Of a stretch of 64,000 bases of DNA, positions 47,343-56,096 are shown in pieces. Position numbers and translations under genes: made by a program. Within the stretch, counting starts at the first letter, position 1; each line of letters starts with the position of its first letter. The notes beneath the pieces are model-generated. The model had not been told where the DNA came from, searched no databases, and worked only from the letters and a program-made list of their open reading frames with translations. Source of the stretch: Geobacter sp. (GTDB taxonomy: Bacteria > Desulfobacterota > Desulfuromonadia > Geobacterales > Geobacteraceae); NCBI GenBank assembly GCA_003314535.1, contig POSG01000009.1:41716-105715 (forward strand), in the 5' to 3' direction.

Positions 47343-49178
47343 CTATCGCCTTTTGCGCGTCCCGGATCTCCCCGGTGTTTTCCCACCCGGTTTCCCGGGC
47401 CTCGGCCCAGCCCCCCCCAGAAGTCGCGCTGCCAGGTCCTCCCTGCCGATGGCCGCCAATGCCTCCATCACAGAGCGCCGCTCTTCCCGGTGTCCGAACA
47501 GGAGCAGTGATTTCTGCAGCCGCTTCTCCCTGTCAGTTTTCGCGACGTAAACCTGCTCCCCGGAGAAGGGATCCATTCCCGTGTGGAACATGCAGGTCGA
47601 AAGGGTGCCGGGTGTAGGTGTGAAATCCTGGACCTGCTCCACTTTCAGCCCGAGACGCTTCAGCGTGAGAGCTGTTTCGGCCATGTCCGCCAGCGTGCAG
47701 CCCGGATGTCCCGACATGAGATAAGGTACAATGAACTGCTTCCTGCCGAGGCGAAGGCTCTCTTTCCGGAAATACTCCAGGAAACGCTCAAAAACCTGCC
47801 GACCCGGCTTTCCCATCCGGGCGGTCACGGAATCCTCGAAATGCTCCGGCGCCACTTTCAGCAGGCCGCCGACGTGATGCGCCACAAGCTCGCGGAAATA
47901 CTCCCGCTGCATGTCGAACAGTTCGTGCCTGACTCCCGAAGACACCTTCACGTGGGCGACTCCGGCGATCCCGCGCACCTTCCTGAGAAGGGCGGCGGAT
48001 TTCCGGTCTCCCACCTGGAGATGAGCGCAAACCTCAGGGTACAGGCAGCTGGCCCTGTGACAGGACTCGCCGGCAGAGCGGCTGCCGCAGCGCATGCCGT
48101 ACATGTTTGCCGATGGCCCTCCCACATCGGTTACGGTACCGTCAAACCAGGGCATGGCGGCCAAACCCACTATTTCCGCCTCGATCGAAGCCTGGCTCCG
48201 GGACTGCACCGCTTTGCCCTGGTGGCACGTGATGGCGCAGAACGAACAGCCGCCCGCGCATCCCCGGTGCGTGGTGATGGAAGCCCGGATCTGAAGGTAT
48301 GCGGGAATGGGTTCCAGATAGGACGGATGGGGGGTCTTGGCAAACGGCAGACCGTAGATCTCGTCCATCTCTGCCTCGCCCAGGGGAAGAGACGGTGGAT
48401 TGCAGACCAGGAAACGGTCACCGTGTTTCTGGACCGTCACCGAGGCATTCCAGGGATTCAATTCTCCGGCTTCCAGTCTGAATGCCTCGGCAAAGGCGCT
48501 CTTGTCGCCGGAAACCGCTTCAAAGGAAGGGATCTCGACGAATTCCTCCGGAAGCGGCCGGTCGCCTCGTGCTGACGAGATATACGCCGTTCCCCGTATA
48601 TCGGTGATGGCAGGCAGCGGTTCGCCTTTGGCCATCCTTTCGGCCAGTTCCAGGAGCGGCCGCTCCCCCATGCCGTAAACCAGGATATCCGCCTTCGAGT
48701 CAAATAGGATCGAGCGGCGCACCCTGTCTTCCCAGTAGTCATAGTGGGCGAAACGCCTGAGGCTGGCTTCGATGCCGCCAAGGACCACCGGAACGTCCCG
48801 GAACGCCTCTTTCAGCCTGGAAGTGTAGACGATGGTGGCGCGGTTGGGCCGGGAGCCGTGCCTGTCTCCGGGCGTATAGGCATCATCGTGACGCAGTTTG
48901 CGCGCCGGCGTGTAGTGTGCGACCATGGAATCCATGGCCCCGGCGGACACGCCGAAAAAGAGCCTGGGGCGCCCCAGGGCGGTGAAGGGCTCCGTCGACC
49001 GCCAATCGGGCTGGGCTATGATGCCGACTCTGAAGCCGCGGGACTCCAGCAGGCGTGCCAACAGGGGCACGCCGAAGGAGGGGTGGTCCACATAGGCGTC
49101 GCCGGTCACGAAGATGATATCGAGCTCGGACCACCCGCGACGCAGGGCCTCCTGACGTGAAACCGGGATGAACGCCAT
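47343..49178 (-). CDS. YgiQ-type radical SAM protein
   Basis: This is a 611-residue member of the YgiQ/UPF0313 radical SAM family. The Fe-S motif CAGGCSFC lies in the middle ([18 protein letters not shown]). The family N-terminus [19 protein letters not shown] and the [14 protein letters not shown] block are both clear. The start at 49178 is the ATG that overlaps the argC stop (TGATG) and places [16 protein letters not shown] at the N-terminus; longer frames run into argC. The basic tail ends in GTRKRR. The reaction is not known. It is coupled to argC. Confidence 0.88.
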   Translation of the reverse strand: MAFIPVSRQEALRRGWSELDIIFVTGDAYVDHPSFGVPLLARLLESRGFRVGIIAQPDWRSTEPFTALGRPRLFFGVSAGAMDSMVAHYTPARKLRHDDAYTPGDRHGSRPNRATIVYTSRLKEAFRDVPVVLGGIEASLRRFAHYDYWEDRVRRSILFDSKADILVYGMGERPLLELAERMAKGEPLPAITDIRGTAYISSARGDRPLPEEFVEIPSFEAVSGDKSAFAEAFRLEAGELNPWNASVTVQKHGDRFLVCNPPSLPLGEAEMDEIYGLPFAKTPHPSYLEPIPAYLQIRASITTHRGCAGGCSFCAITCHQGKAVQSRSQASIEAEIVGLAAMPWFDGTVTDVGGPSANMYGMRCGSRSAGESCHRASCLYPEVCAHLQVGDRKSAALLRKVRGIAGVAHVKVSSGVRHELFDMQREYFRELVAHHVGGLLKVAPEHFEDSVTARMGKPGRQVFERFLEYFRKESLRLGRKQFIVPYLMSGHPGCTLADMAETALTLKRLGLKVEQVQDFTPTPGTLSTCMFHTGMDPFSGEQVYVAKTDREKRLQKSLLLFGHREERRSVMEALAAIGREDLAARLLGGAGPRPGKPGGKTPGRSGTRKRR

Positions 49179-50215
49179 CAGGGGAAGAGCGGCAGGCTGT
49201 CCAGCCCAAGGTTCTCCGGGAATCCGTTCATTATGTTCATGTTCTGCACCGCCTGGCCGGAGGCGCCCTTGACCAGGTTGTCGATGGCGGAGATCACCAC
49301 GACCCTTCCGGTGCGCTTGTCTGCCACCAGCCCGATGTCGCAGAAGTTGGAGCCGCGCACGTGCATGGTCGAAGGGAGGGAACCTTCCGGCAGAACCCTG
49401 ACGAACCCTTCGTTTTTGTAGTGCTCCCGGTAAAGTTGCAGCAAACGGTCGGTCGTCCATTCTCCGGATAACGAGGCATAGATGGTGGAGAGGATTCCCC
49501 GGTCCATGGGAACCAGATGCGGAGTGAAGGAAATGGTGACCTTCGAGCCTGCAAGGAGCGAAAGTTCCTGCTCGATCTCCGGGGTATGCCGGTGCGCGCC
49601 CACTCCGTAAGCCTTGAAGCCTTCATTGACTTCGCAGAACAGGGTATCGACCTTGGCCCCCCTGCCCGCTCCGCTGACCGCAGACTTGGAATCGGCGATG
49701 ATGGTTGCCGGGTCCACAAGGCCTTTTTTCAGCAGCGGGGCCAGGCCGAGGATGATGCTGGTCGGGTAGCAGCCGGGGTTACCCACCAGGTCCGCCTCGG
49801 CGACAGCCTTGCGGCGGATCTCGGGGAGGCCGTATACCGCCTTGTCCAGCAGCTCTGGGTTCATGTGGGGCTGGTACCAGTCCTGGTAGACCGAGGCATC
49901 CCGGAAACGGTAGTCTGCGGAGAGGTCAACGACTTTTTTCCCCAGCTTCAGGAAGGTCGGGACCACCTCCATTGCCGCCTGGTGCGGCAGTGCGGTAAAG
50001 ATGAAATCAGCCTTCTCCGCCACTCGCACCGGTTCCAGGTGTTCAAGCACCTGATCGTAGCGGTCACGTACCGACGGGAAGATGTCCGAAACTTTCTTGC
50101 CAGCACTCCTCTCGGAAGTGACACAGGTTACCGCCACCTCCGGGTGGCAATACAGTATGCGTAAGAGTTCAACGCCGGTATAGCCGCTCGCGCCGACGAC
50201 TGCAACTTTCAACAT
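49178..50215 (-). CDS. argC: N-acetyl-gamma-glutamyl-phosphate reductase
   Basis: ArgC reduces N-acetylglutamyl phosphate to the semialdehyde with NADPH in arginine synthesis. The 345 residues begin [20 protein letters not shown] with the nucleotide-binding glycine loop, and the active-site cysteine is in [11 protein letters not shown] near residue 148. GGAGGTG precedes the ATG. The stop overlaps the next start by one base. It follows rpsI after a repeat-filled gap. Confidence 0.96.
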   Translation of the reverse strand: MLKVAVVGASGYTGVELLRILYCHPEVAVTCVTSERSAGKKVSDIFPSVRDRYDQVLEHLEPVRVAEKADFIFTALPHQAAMEVVPTFLKLGKKVVDLSADYRFRDASVYQDWYQPHMNPELLDKAVYGLPEIRRKAVAEADLVGNPGCYPTSIILGLAPLLKKGLVDPATIIADSKSAVSGAGRGAKVDTLFCEVNEGFKAYGVGAHRHTPEIEQELSLLAGSKVTISFTPHLVPMDRGILSTIYASLSGEWTTDRLLQLYREHYKNEGFVRVLPEGSLPSTMHVRGSNFCDIGLVADKRTGRVVVISAIDNLVKGASGQAVQNMNIMNGFPENLGLDSLPLFP

Positions 50216-50245
50216 GGGACACCTCCGGTGGAAACTTATTCTTAC

Positions 50246-50387
50246 GACCCCCTCACCCGGCCTGCGGCCACCCTCTCCCTTGAGGGCGAGGGTATATCTG
50301 CCCCTCTTTTATTTGAGGAGAAAAGGCCTGAATATCTACCCTCTCCATTAAGGGAGAGGGTGGTGCGAAGCACCGGGTGAGGGGGTC
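50246..50387. repeat. Family-2 repeat unit, full copy
   Basis: An inverted repeat begins GACCCCCTCACCCGG and ends CCGGGTGAGGGGGTC. Inside are two near-palindromes, CCCTCTCCCTTGAGGGCGAGGG and CCCTCTCCATTAAGGGAGAGGG. The unit fills most of the rpsI-argC gap. A second, shorter copy lies at 58971-59058. Confidence 0.8.
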
Positions 50388-50481
50388 AAAACCCGTAACG
50401 GGTTCACTAGACGCACAAAAGGGGGAAATCCTTTGGATCCCCCCCTCCATGCCTGGAACATGCAACCGGCCTGCGAACGTA

Positions 50482-50874
50482 TTAACGCTTGGAGAACTGG
50501 AAGCTCCTGCGTGCCGCCGCCTTGCCGTATTTCTTTCTTTCCTTGACCCGGGAATCACGGGTGATGTAGCCGGCCTTCTTCAGGACGCCGCGCATGGCCG
50601 CATCCACTTCCAGCAGGGCCTTGGTGATGCCGTGCTTGATGGCGCCGGCCTGGCCGCTGTCGCCGCCGCCCTTGACCGTTACATAGATGTCGAACTTGTC
50701 CACGTTCTCGGTAAGTTCGAGGGGCTGCTTGACGATCATCTTGGAGGTTTCCCTGCCGAAATAATCGTCGATGTCCTTCTGGTTCACGGTTATCTTGCCG
50801 CTGCCGGGCTTGAGCCACACCCGCGCGATGGATGACTTCCTTTTCCCGGTTCCATAGAATGTTGCTGCTGCCAT
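50482..50874 (-). CDS. rpsI: 30S ribosomal protein S9
   Basis: S9 has a C-terminal tail that touches the P-site tRNA. The 130 residues include [20 protein letters not shown] and end with the basic tail [16 protein letters not shown] precedes the ATG. It follows rplM by 36 bases. Confidence 0.97.
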   Translation of the reverse strand: MAAATFYGTGKRKSSIARVWLKPGSGKITVNQKDIDDYFGRETSKMIVKQPLELTENVDKFDIYVTVKGGGDSGQAGAIKHGITKALLEVDAAMRGVLKKAGYITRDSRVKERKKYGKAAARRSFQFSKR

Positions 50875-50910
50875 ATATATTCTCCTGATACTGTTGGTAT
50901 TTGAACGGAA

Positions 50911-51339
50911 TTAAACCTGCAGCGGCTTGGGCTGCTGGGCCTTGTGGGGATGGCCGCCGCCGGCGTAGACCTTGAGCTTCTTGAGCATCTGGCTCGCCAG
51001 CTTGTTCTTGGGCAGCATCCCCTTGACCGCCTTGCGGATCAGCTCTTCAGCCTTCTTCTCCATCAGCTTGCCGGCCGCGATGGACTTTATGCCGCCGGGA
51101 TAGCCGGAGTGGCTGTAATAGATCTTGTCGGACAGCTTGTTGCCCGTAAGGGCTATCTTCTCGGCATTCACCACGATCACGAAATCGCCGGTATCCACGC
51201 TGGGCGCGAATATGGGCTTGTTCTTGCCGCGGAGCACGGAAGCGATACGTGTTGCCAGCCTGCCGAGGACCATGTTGTCTGCATCGACAACATACCAGTC
51301 CCTGGATATGTCATTCGTTCTGGGAACCTGCGTTTTCAT
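50911..51339 (-). CDS. rplM: 50S ribosomal protein L13
   Basis: L13 is an early assembly protein of the large subunit. The 142 residues include the [20 protein letters not shown] start region and [24 protein letters not shown] lies upstream of the ATG. It is paired with rpsI as in almost all bacteria, and a promoter candidate precedes it. Confidence 0.97.
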   Translation of the reverse strand: MKTQVPRTNDISRDWYVVDADNMVLGRLATRIASVLRGKNKPIFAPSVDTGDFVIVVNAEKIALTGNKLSDKIYYSHSGYPGGIKSIAAGKLMEKKAEELIRKAVKGMLPKNKLASQMLKKLKVYAGGGHPHKAQQPKPLQV

Positions 51340-51394
51340 TGAAACCTCACTGCCTTATGGAGAAATGGAATTCAGAGATACACTGAAAGCTGAT

Positions 51395-51423
51395 AAATTA
51401 GTTCAAGCTCCTTCCCTTGTCAA
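51395..51423 (-). promoter_or_regulatory. Possible promoter of rplM-rpsI
   Basis: TTGACA with an upstream AAATTTTC tract is followed after 17 bases by TAATTT, about 55 bases before the rplM start. The -35 box is perfect and the -10 box weak. The AAATTTTCTTGACA string is shared with the tRNA-tufB promoter. Confidence 0.5.
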
Positions 51424-51460
51424 GAAAATTTTCACGTCCACGGGCAGGATCGTTCATTTT

Positions 51461-52195
51461 TCAGTAGAACACCTGCACGAGGCACAGCCCCTGGGGAGGG
51501 GCAGTAACGCCGGCCAGGCGCCGGTCTCCGCTTTCCAGCAGTCGGGGAACGATTTCCGGCCCCAGCTTCCCCCTGCCGATCTCCACCAGAGTCCCGACCA
51601 TGATCCGCACCATGTTCTTCAGGAAACCCGATCCCACGACATCAATGGTTATAATATCGCCTTCACGGGAAATATCCATCGAATCTATGCGCCGCACCGT
51701 GGTTCTTGCCGCGCAATTGGCAGCCCTGAAAGCGCCGAAATCATTTTCTCCGATAAAGTGGCCCGCCGCCTCGACCATCGAAGGCATGTCAAGCTCTCCC
51801 CCCAATCTCCAGGCAAAAAGCCGGTTAAGGGGCGAGCGGCGGCTGGTATTGAGGATGGTGTAGCGGTAAAGCTTTGCCTTGGCATCGCGCCGGGGATTGA
51901 AGGCAGCCGGCGCTTCCTCTGCCTCCCGGATTGCAATGTCGGGAGGAAGGATCGAGTTGAGGCCGTCGGAAAACGCCCTGAGCGGAAGGCTCTTTTCCGT
52001 CCGGAAACAGGCGACCATGCCCAGGGCGTGAACCCCGCTATCGGTTCTCCCCGACGAGCTTACGCGCACCCGGTCCCCCGTGAGCCTGGCAAGCGCATCC
52101 TCCACGACCTGCTGCACGGCCAGGCCGTTGGGCTGAACCTGCCAGCCCGCATAGTTGGTGCCCTCGTATTCGATTGTCAGTTTTATCGTGCGCAT
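51461..52195 (-). CDS. truA: tRNA pseudouridine synthase A
   Basis: TruA makes pseudouridine at positions 38-40 of tRNA anticodon arms. The 244 residues start MRTIKLTIEYEGTNYAGW, and the catalytic aspartate lies in SSGRTDSGVHALGM near residue 52. A longer open frame reaching 52324 is rejected because its extra 43 residues are translated from dispersed repeats. The gene follows asd across a 244-base gap of repeats. Confidence 0.94.
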   Translation of the reverse strand: MRTIKLTIEYEGTNYAGWQVQPNGLAVQQVVEDALARLTGDRVRVSSSGRTDSGVHALGMVACFRTEKSLPLRAFSDGLNSILPPDIAIREAEEAPAAFNPRRDAKAKLYRYTILNTSRRSPLNRLFAWRLGGELDMPSMVEAAGHFIGENDFGAFRAANCAARTTVRRIDSMDISREGDIITIDVVGSGFLKNMVRIMVGTLVEIGRGKLGPEIVPRLLESGDRRLAGVTAPPQGLCLVQVFY

Positions 52196-52217
52196 AAGAT
52201 TGGTCAACCTGAAACAA

Positions 52218-52443
52218 GGGCAACCGCAAGGGTTGCCCCTACGTATTCCGTGGTTCCAAAATTGTAGGGGCAGGCCCCCGTGCCTGCCCTCGCTCGCATG
52301 ATTTCCCATCAAAAACATGGGCAACCACAGGGGGTTGCCCCTACGTTTTCTTTCTCAATAACAAGAAAGGGCAGGCCACCCTGCGCCTGCCCATGGAGAC
52401 ATGAATCTGTAATCAAGGGCAACAACGGGGGGATTGGCCCTAC
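52218..52443. repeat. Five family-1 palindromic repeats between asd and truA
   Basis: Copies lie at 52218-52243, 52264-52290, 52319-52345, 52368-52392 and 52417-52443. The general form is GGGCAxxC..CGGGGGxTGCCCCTAC, or its reverse, with a conserved GTAGGGGC end. The spacing is irregular. The last copy supplies the asd stop codon. Confidence 0.82.
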
Positions 52444-53465
52444 TTCTTCAGATACTTCTCTATCAGTATCTCCGCGATCTGCACCGCGTTGGTCGCCGCG
52501 CCCTTGCGGATGTTGTCGGCCACGACCCACAGATTCAGGCCGTTCTCGATGGACTCGTCCTCGCGAATGCGTCCGACATACGTCAGGTCCTGCCCGGCGG
52601 CGTCACACGGCATGGGGTAGACGCCCTTGGCCGGGTTATCCACGAGCTTGCAGCCGGGAGCGTTGTTCAGCAGCTCGAACGCCTTGGCCACGGTGATCTT
52701 TTTCGCGGTCTCTATATTGACGGACTCGGAATGGCCGTAAAAGACCGGCACGCGCACGGTGGTCGCAGTCACGCGGATGTCGGACTCCATGATCTTCCTG
52801 GTTTCGTTGACCATCTTCATCTCTTCCTTGGTGTAGCCGTTGGGCTCGAAGGAATCGATCTGGGGGAGACAGTTGAAGGCGATGCGGTGCGGGTAGACCT
52901 TGGCCTCCGCCGGCCGGCCGTTCAACATCTCACCCGTCTGTATCCTGAGTTCGTCGATGGCTTTCTTGCCGGTTCCGGATACCGCCTGGTAAGTCGATAC
53001 GATAATCCTGGTGATCTTGCCGAAGTCGTGCAGCGGCTTCAGCGCCACGACCATCTGGATCGTGGAACAGTTGGGATTGGCGATGATGCCCTTTTTCGTA
53101 TAACCGGCGATGGCATGGGGATTTACTTCGGGAACAACGAGGGGCACGTCCGGATCCATGCGCCAGGCGCTGGAGTTGTCGATGCACACCGCACCGGCCT
53201 TCGCAGCCGACGGACAGAATTCCATGGAGCGGCTGCCGCCGGCGGAAAACAACGCGATATCTATCCCCTCGAAGGCGTTGTGGTCCAGCAGTTCCACCTG
53301 GACCGGCTTTCCCTTGTACTCCAGAATCTTGCCGATGCTCCGTTCACTGGCCAGGAACTTTATCTTCCCGACCGGAAAATTCCTCTCCTCCAAACACTCG
53401 ATCATCTGGTTGCCGACAGCGCCGGTGGCGCCGGCGATGGCGACATTCCACAGTTTTTTTGCCAT
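52440..53465 (-). CDS. asd: Aspartate-semialdehyde dehydrogenase
   Basis: Asd reduces aspartyl phosphate to the semialdehyde, the branch point for lysine, threonine, methionine and diaminopimelate. The 341 residues begin MAKKLWNVAIAGATGAVGNQ, with the NADP glycine loop, and the catalytic cysteine is in ANPNCSTIQM near residue 132. The start at 53465 is chosen because AGGAG lies 11 bases upstream; an ATG seven codons earlier sits before that site. The TAG stop falls in the GGCCCTAC end of a repeat. Confidence 0.95.
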   Translation of the reverse strand: MAKKLWNVAIAGATGAVGNQMIECLEERNFPVGKIKFLASERSIGKILEYKGKPVQVELLDHNAFEGIDIALFSAGGSRSMEFCPSAAKAGAVCIDNSSAWRMDPDVPLVVPEVNPHAIAGYTKKGIIANPNCSTIQMVVALKPLHDFGKITRIIVSTYQAVSGTGKKAIDELRIQTGEMLNGRPAEAKVYPHRIAFNCLPQIDSFEPNGYTKEEMKMVNETRKIMESDIRVTATTVRVPVFYGHSESVNIETAKKITVAKAFELLNNAPGCKLVDNPAKGVYPMPCDAAGQDLTYVGRIREDESIENGLNLWVVADNIRKGAATNAVQIAEILIEKYLKK

Positions 53466-53522
53466 TTTATGCGGCTCTCCTCTCATGGGCTGCCGTCTTT
53501 CGGCCAGCCAAGGCTATCAGCG

Positions 53523-53552
53523 ATTTTATTTACAGTGAAGAGATGTTGTCAA
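53523..53552 (-). promoter_or_regulatory. Sigma-70 promoter of asd
   Basis: TTGACA and TAAAAT are separated by 18 bases on the minus strand, about 60 bases upstream of the asd start. It lies directly after the terminator at 53554-53604. Confidence 0.6.
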
Positions 53553-53553
53553 T

Positions 53554-53604
53554 AGAAAAGAAAAAATAAAACAGGAGGGGGTACCGGATGATGCCCCCTC
53601 CTGT
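53554..53604 (-). terminator. Intrinsic terminator between leuB and asd
   Basis: On the minus strand an 11-bp perfect stem (ACAGGAGGGGG with CCCCCTCCTGT, 12-base loop) is followed by TTTTATTTTTTCTTTTC. It ends the leuB transcript about 300 bases after its stop. Confidence 0.85.
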
Positions 53605-53654
53605 ACAAAAGCCGAAAAAAACAACCCGGAACCTGCTCTCCCCCCTCATCCGTG

Positions 53655-53876
53655 CCTACTCCGCCGAAGTAGCCTGGATACGAAGGCCGGGCCTTTCAGG
53701 GCACCTTTCCCCTCAACGGAAAAGGGATGACGATGCCACTTGTCGGATTGGGACAGATTCAGTTTCCGGATCGGAAAGAGGGGATTTTGTGTCCTGGCAA
53801 GGAAGACAAGGGGTTGCGCGGAGGCGTACCGTGAGTACGTCGCACAAGCAAGCCTGCAGCCTGACACAGCCTGGGC
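53655..53876. repeat. Repeat-like tract in the leuB-asd gap
   Basis: No gene is visible between 53487 and 53902. Bases 53655-53692 match, on the opposite strand, a segment at 58925-58960 (GCCTTCGTA..CTTCGGCGaAGTA). Bases 53790-53876 hold an imperfect inverted repeat around GGCGTACCGTGAGTACGTC flanked by TTGCGCG and GCACAAG. The second part resembles intergenic repeats I recall from Geobacter genomes, which I could not check. Confidence 0.5.
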
Positions 53877-53902
53877 GCCAAAGCACCCTTTCCGGATGGA
53901 AA

Positions 53903-54955
53903 CTAGCTCACCGCCTTGGCCACCAGGTCCCCCACCTCGGTGGTGGAGTAGCCCATCTTGCCGGCGCTCATGCTCTTCATCCGCTGCATCACGCCGACCA
54001 TGGCCCCCTCGACGGTTTTCGCCGCTTCCTCTTCGCCCAGGACATCCAGCATCATCTGGGCCGCGCCGATGGCCGCCATGGGGTTGATGACGTTCTTGCC
54101 GGTGTACTTGGGCGCGCTGCCGCCGATGGGCTCGAACATGGACACGCCCTCCGGGTTGATGTTGCCGCCGGAAGCGATTCCCATGCCGCCCTGGACCATG
54201 GCGCCCAAATCGGTGATGATATCGCCGAACATGTTGTCGGTGACGATTACGTCGAACCACTCCGGGTTCTTGACCATCCACATGGTGGTGGCGTCGACAT
54301 GGGCGTACTCGCGCTTGATGTCGGCATAATCCTTCGCGCCGATCTCGTTGAAAGCACGCTCCCACAGATCGAAGGCAAAGGTCAGGACATTGGTCTTGCC
54401 GCACAGGGTAAGCGTCTTGTTCTTGTTGCGCTTGCGGGTGTATTCGAAAGCGTAGCGCAGGCAGCGCTCCACGCCCTTGCGGGTATTGATCGAGGTCTGG
54501 ATCGCCACCTCGTCGGGAGTGCCCTTCTTCAGCACGCCTCCGGAGCCGGTGTACAGGCCTTCGCTGTTTTCCCGGACAACGACGAAATCGATGTCTTCCG
54601 GCTTCTTGTCCTTCAGGGGAGTTTCCACGTTGGGATAGAGCTTCACCGGGCGGAGATTGATGTACTGGTCCAGTTCGAATCGCAGCTTGAGGAGAATACC
54701 CTTTTCCAGGATGCCCGGCTTCACGTCCGGGTGGCCGATGGCGCCCAGGAAAATGGCGTCGAACTGGCGCAGGTCGGACACCGCCGACTCCGGAAGCACC
54801 TCGTTGGTGCGCAGGTAGCGCTCCCCGCCGAAATCGAAATGGGTGTACTCCATCTTGATTCCGTACCTTGGATTCACTGCTTCCAATACCTTCAGACCTT
54901 CAGCAACGACCTCGGGGCCGGTACCGTCCCCGCCGATCACGGCGATCTTGTACAT
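53903..54955 (-). CDS. leuB: 3-isopropylmalate dehydrogenase
   Basis: LeuB oxidises and decarboxylates 3-isopropylmalate in leucine synthesis using NAD. The 350 residues begin MYKIAVIGGDGTGPEVVAEG; the substrate arginines are in the LKLRFELDQYINLRP block, and the Mg-binding aspartates are in DNMFGDIITDLGAMV near residue 220. AGGAGA precedes the ATG. It belongs to the group of shorter LeuB-like enzymes that also includes tartrate and 3-methylmalate dehydrogenases, so substrate could differ. A strong terminator follows. Confidence 0.88.
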   Translation of the reverse strand: MYKIAVIGGDGTGPEVVAEGLKVLEAVNPRYGIKMEYTHFDFGGERYLRTNEVLPESAVSDLRQFDAIFLGAIGHPDVKPGILEKGILLKLRFELDQYINLRPVKLYPNVETPLKDKKPEDIDFVVVRENSEGLYTGSGGVLKKGTPDEVAIQTSINTRKGVERCLRYAFEYTRKRNKNKTLTLCGKTNVLTFAFDLWERAFNEIGAKDYADIKREYAHVDATTMWMVKNPEWFDVIVTDNMFGDIITDLGAMVQGGMGIASGGNINPEGVSMFEPIGGSAPKYTGKNVINPMAAIGAAQMMLDVLGEEEAAKTVEGAMVGVMQRMKSMSAGKMGYSTTEVGDLVAKAVS

Positions 54956-55003
54956 TGGGCTCTCCTTTTAGCGTTGATGTCCGGGAAAACTGGTGAGATG
55001 GAT

Positions 55004-55029
55004 ATTATAGGATTAGGACGATTTGTCAA
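55004..55029 (-). promoter_or_regulatory. Weak promoter candidate for leuB
   Basis: TTGACA and TATAAT are both perfect but only 14 bases apart on the minus strand, shorter than the usual 16-18. The rest of the 274-base gap up to 55230 holds no gene that I can recognise. Confidence 0.35.
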
Positions 55030-55229
55030 TGGGTTGGAAAATGTGAACTTAAACCGCAGATTTGGCCTGCAGATTTTCGCATAAGAAACAGAGAAAAAAA
55101 GCCACATCCCCGTTGAAAGGGAATATACCCGGAGCAACAATCTTGGCAACCCAAGCAGGATGCAGTAAAGCTATTTTTCAGTTTCTGAGACTTGAGATGA
55201 GCTGAGCAGATACAGCGCAACAGCCCGTG

Positions 55230-56096
55230 TCAGTTCTTTTTCTTTGAATAACGCAAATCGCTGGTTGTTTTTACAGCCCCCACGCCATTTACGTAAAATG
55301 TCCCTCCATATGGATCCTGGGGGATACGGGCAACTATTCCCGAGGATTGAAGCTCATTCAGATCCTTCGGAAAACTGCCATTTCTTTCTTTGAAAACTTC
55401 AACAGCTTTTTCGAGCGCAAGAATGGCTTGAAGTGCCTTGAGTCTGGTCTCAAGTTCCTTACGCAAAACCTTGTCCTTCGTACCGCGCAACGACTCTAGA
55501 ATGAACGCAATAGCTATTTTCGTACGATTACCCTTGTATGCCAGTCGAGTTCCAAGCGTTGTAAGAGTGACTGGCGCATTAGGTCGCTTGGCCCCCACCA
55601 TTATGTACTCTGCAGCTTTTGCATTATTCTCAAGGAAATAGAACTCGTTGAAACCCATAAAAAATGGTATCATCCAGTCCCAATCCCGGTAGTAGCTCCC
55701 CTTTGCCAAGAGGATATTGGTAACTTCAGGCATCTTGGCGTCCCATGTCAAAATAGAGTTAGCGAAATAATACGGATCAAAGAAATAGGGATCGAGATCA
55801 GTTGAAGCATTGAGAACCTCCACCATCCATTCCCATTCCGTCTCTTTTACCCTCGGACGCTCTTTGCGCATCATGGCCTCTCCGTAGAAAGTCAGGGCAT
55901 TAAAAAAGAAAAAATCGGATGCCAGACCGTCAAACTCAAGAGCCGTGATCTTCAAGAATGGAGTCGGAAGAATGTAGGACACTCCATCAGTTTGTGGCAG
56001 CATTTTCTTTTGGTACGCGGACATGGAGAGTGAATAGAGGAGAACCGGCACAAGCAGAGTAACTGTCAGTATCGGCAAATATCGCTTAATACTCAT
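55230..56096 (-). CDS. Exported or membrane-anchored protein of unknown function
   Basis: I do not recognise this 288-residue protein. The N-terminus (YLPILTVTLLVPVLLYSLSM) is a signal or single membrane anchor, so the rest faces the periplasm. The body is helical with many aromatic residues (DFFFFNALTFYGEAM, DPYFFDPYYFANSIL), reminiscent of tetratricopeptide-like pairs. Near the C-terminus is a helix followed by PQDPYGGTFYVNG, a pattern also seen in proteins that end with a pilin-like or secretin-linked fold. Its start overlaps the permease stop by four bases, so it is translated with the ABC exporter and probably works with it. Confidence 0.6.
   Translation of the reverse strand: MSIKRYLPILTVTLLVPVLLYSLSMSAYQKKMLPQTDGVSYILPTPFLKITALEFDGLASDFFFFNALTFYGEAMMRKERPRVKETEWEWMVEVLNASTDLDPYFFDPYYFANSILTWDAKMPEVTNILLAKGSYYRDWDWMIPFFMGFNEFYFLENNAKAAEYIMVGAKRPNAPVTLTTLGTRLAYKGNRTKIAIAFILESLRGTKDKVLRKELETRLKALQAILALEKAVEVFKERNGSFPKDLNELQSSGIVARIPQDPYGGTFYVNGVGAVKTTSDLRYSKKKN

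Noticed and set aside
49179..49460. An N-terminal extension of the radical SAM gene into argC
   Set aside because: The family N-terminus begins at 49178 and the extension would overlap argC in another frame.
50253..50558. A 101-codon minus-strand frame between rpsI and argC
   Set aside because: It is mostly family-2 repeat and overlaps the start of the rpsI 3' region.
52196..52324. An N-terminal extension of truA to 52324
   Set aside because: It is translated from family-1 repeats and is not conserved in TruA.
54937..55149. A 70-codon minus-strand frame upstream of leuB
   Set aside because: It overlaps the leuB promoter region, lacks a ribosome-binding site and shows no known family.
55030..55160. 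Possible repeat or leader RNA upstream of leuB
   Set aside because: The A/T-rich segment with GCAGATT motifs is suggestive, but no second copy is in the window and no stable fold stands out.
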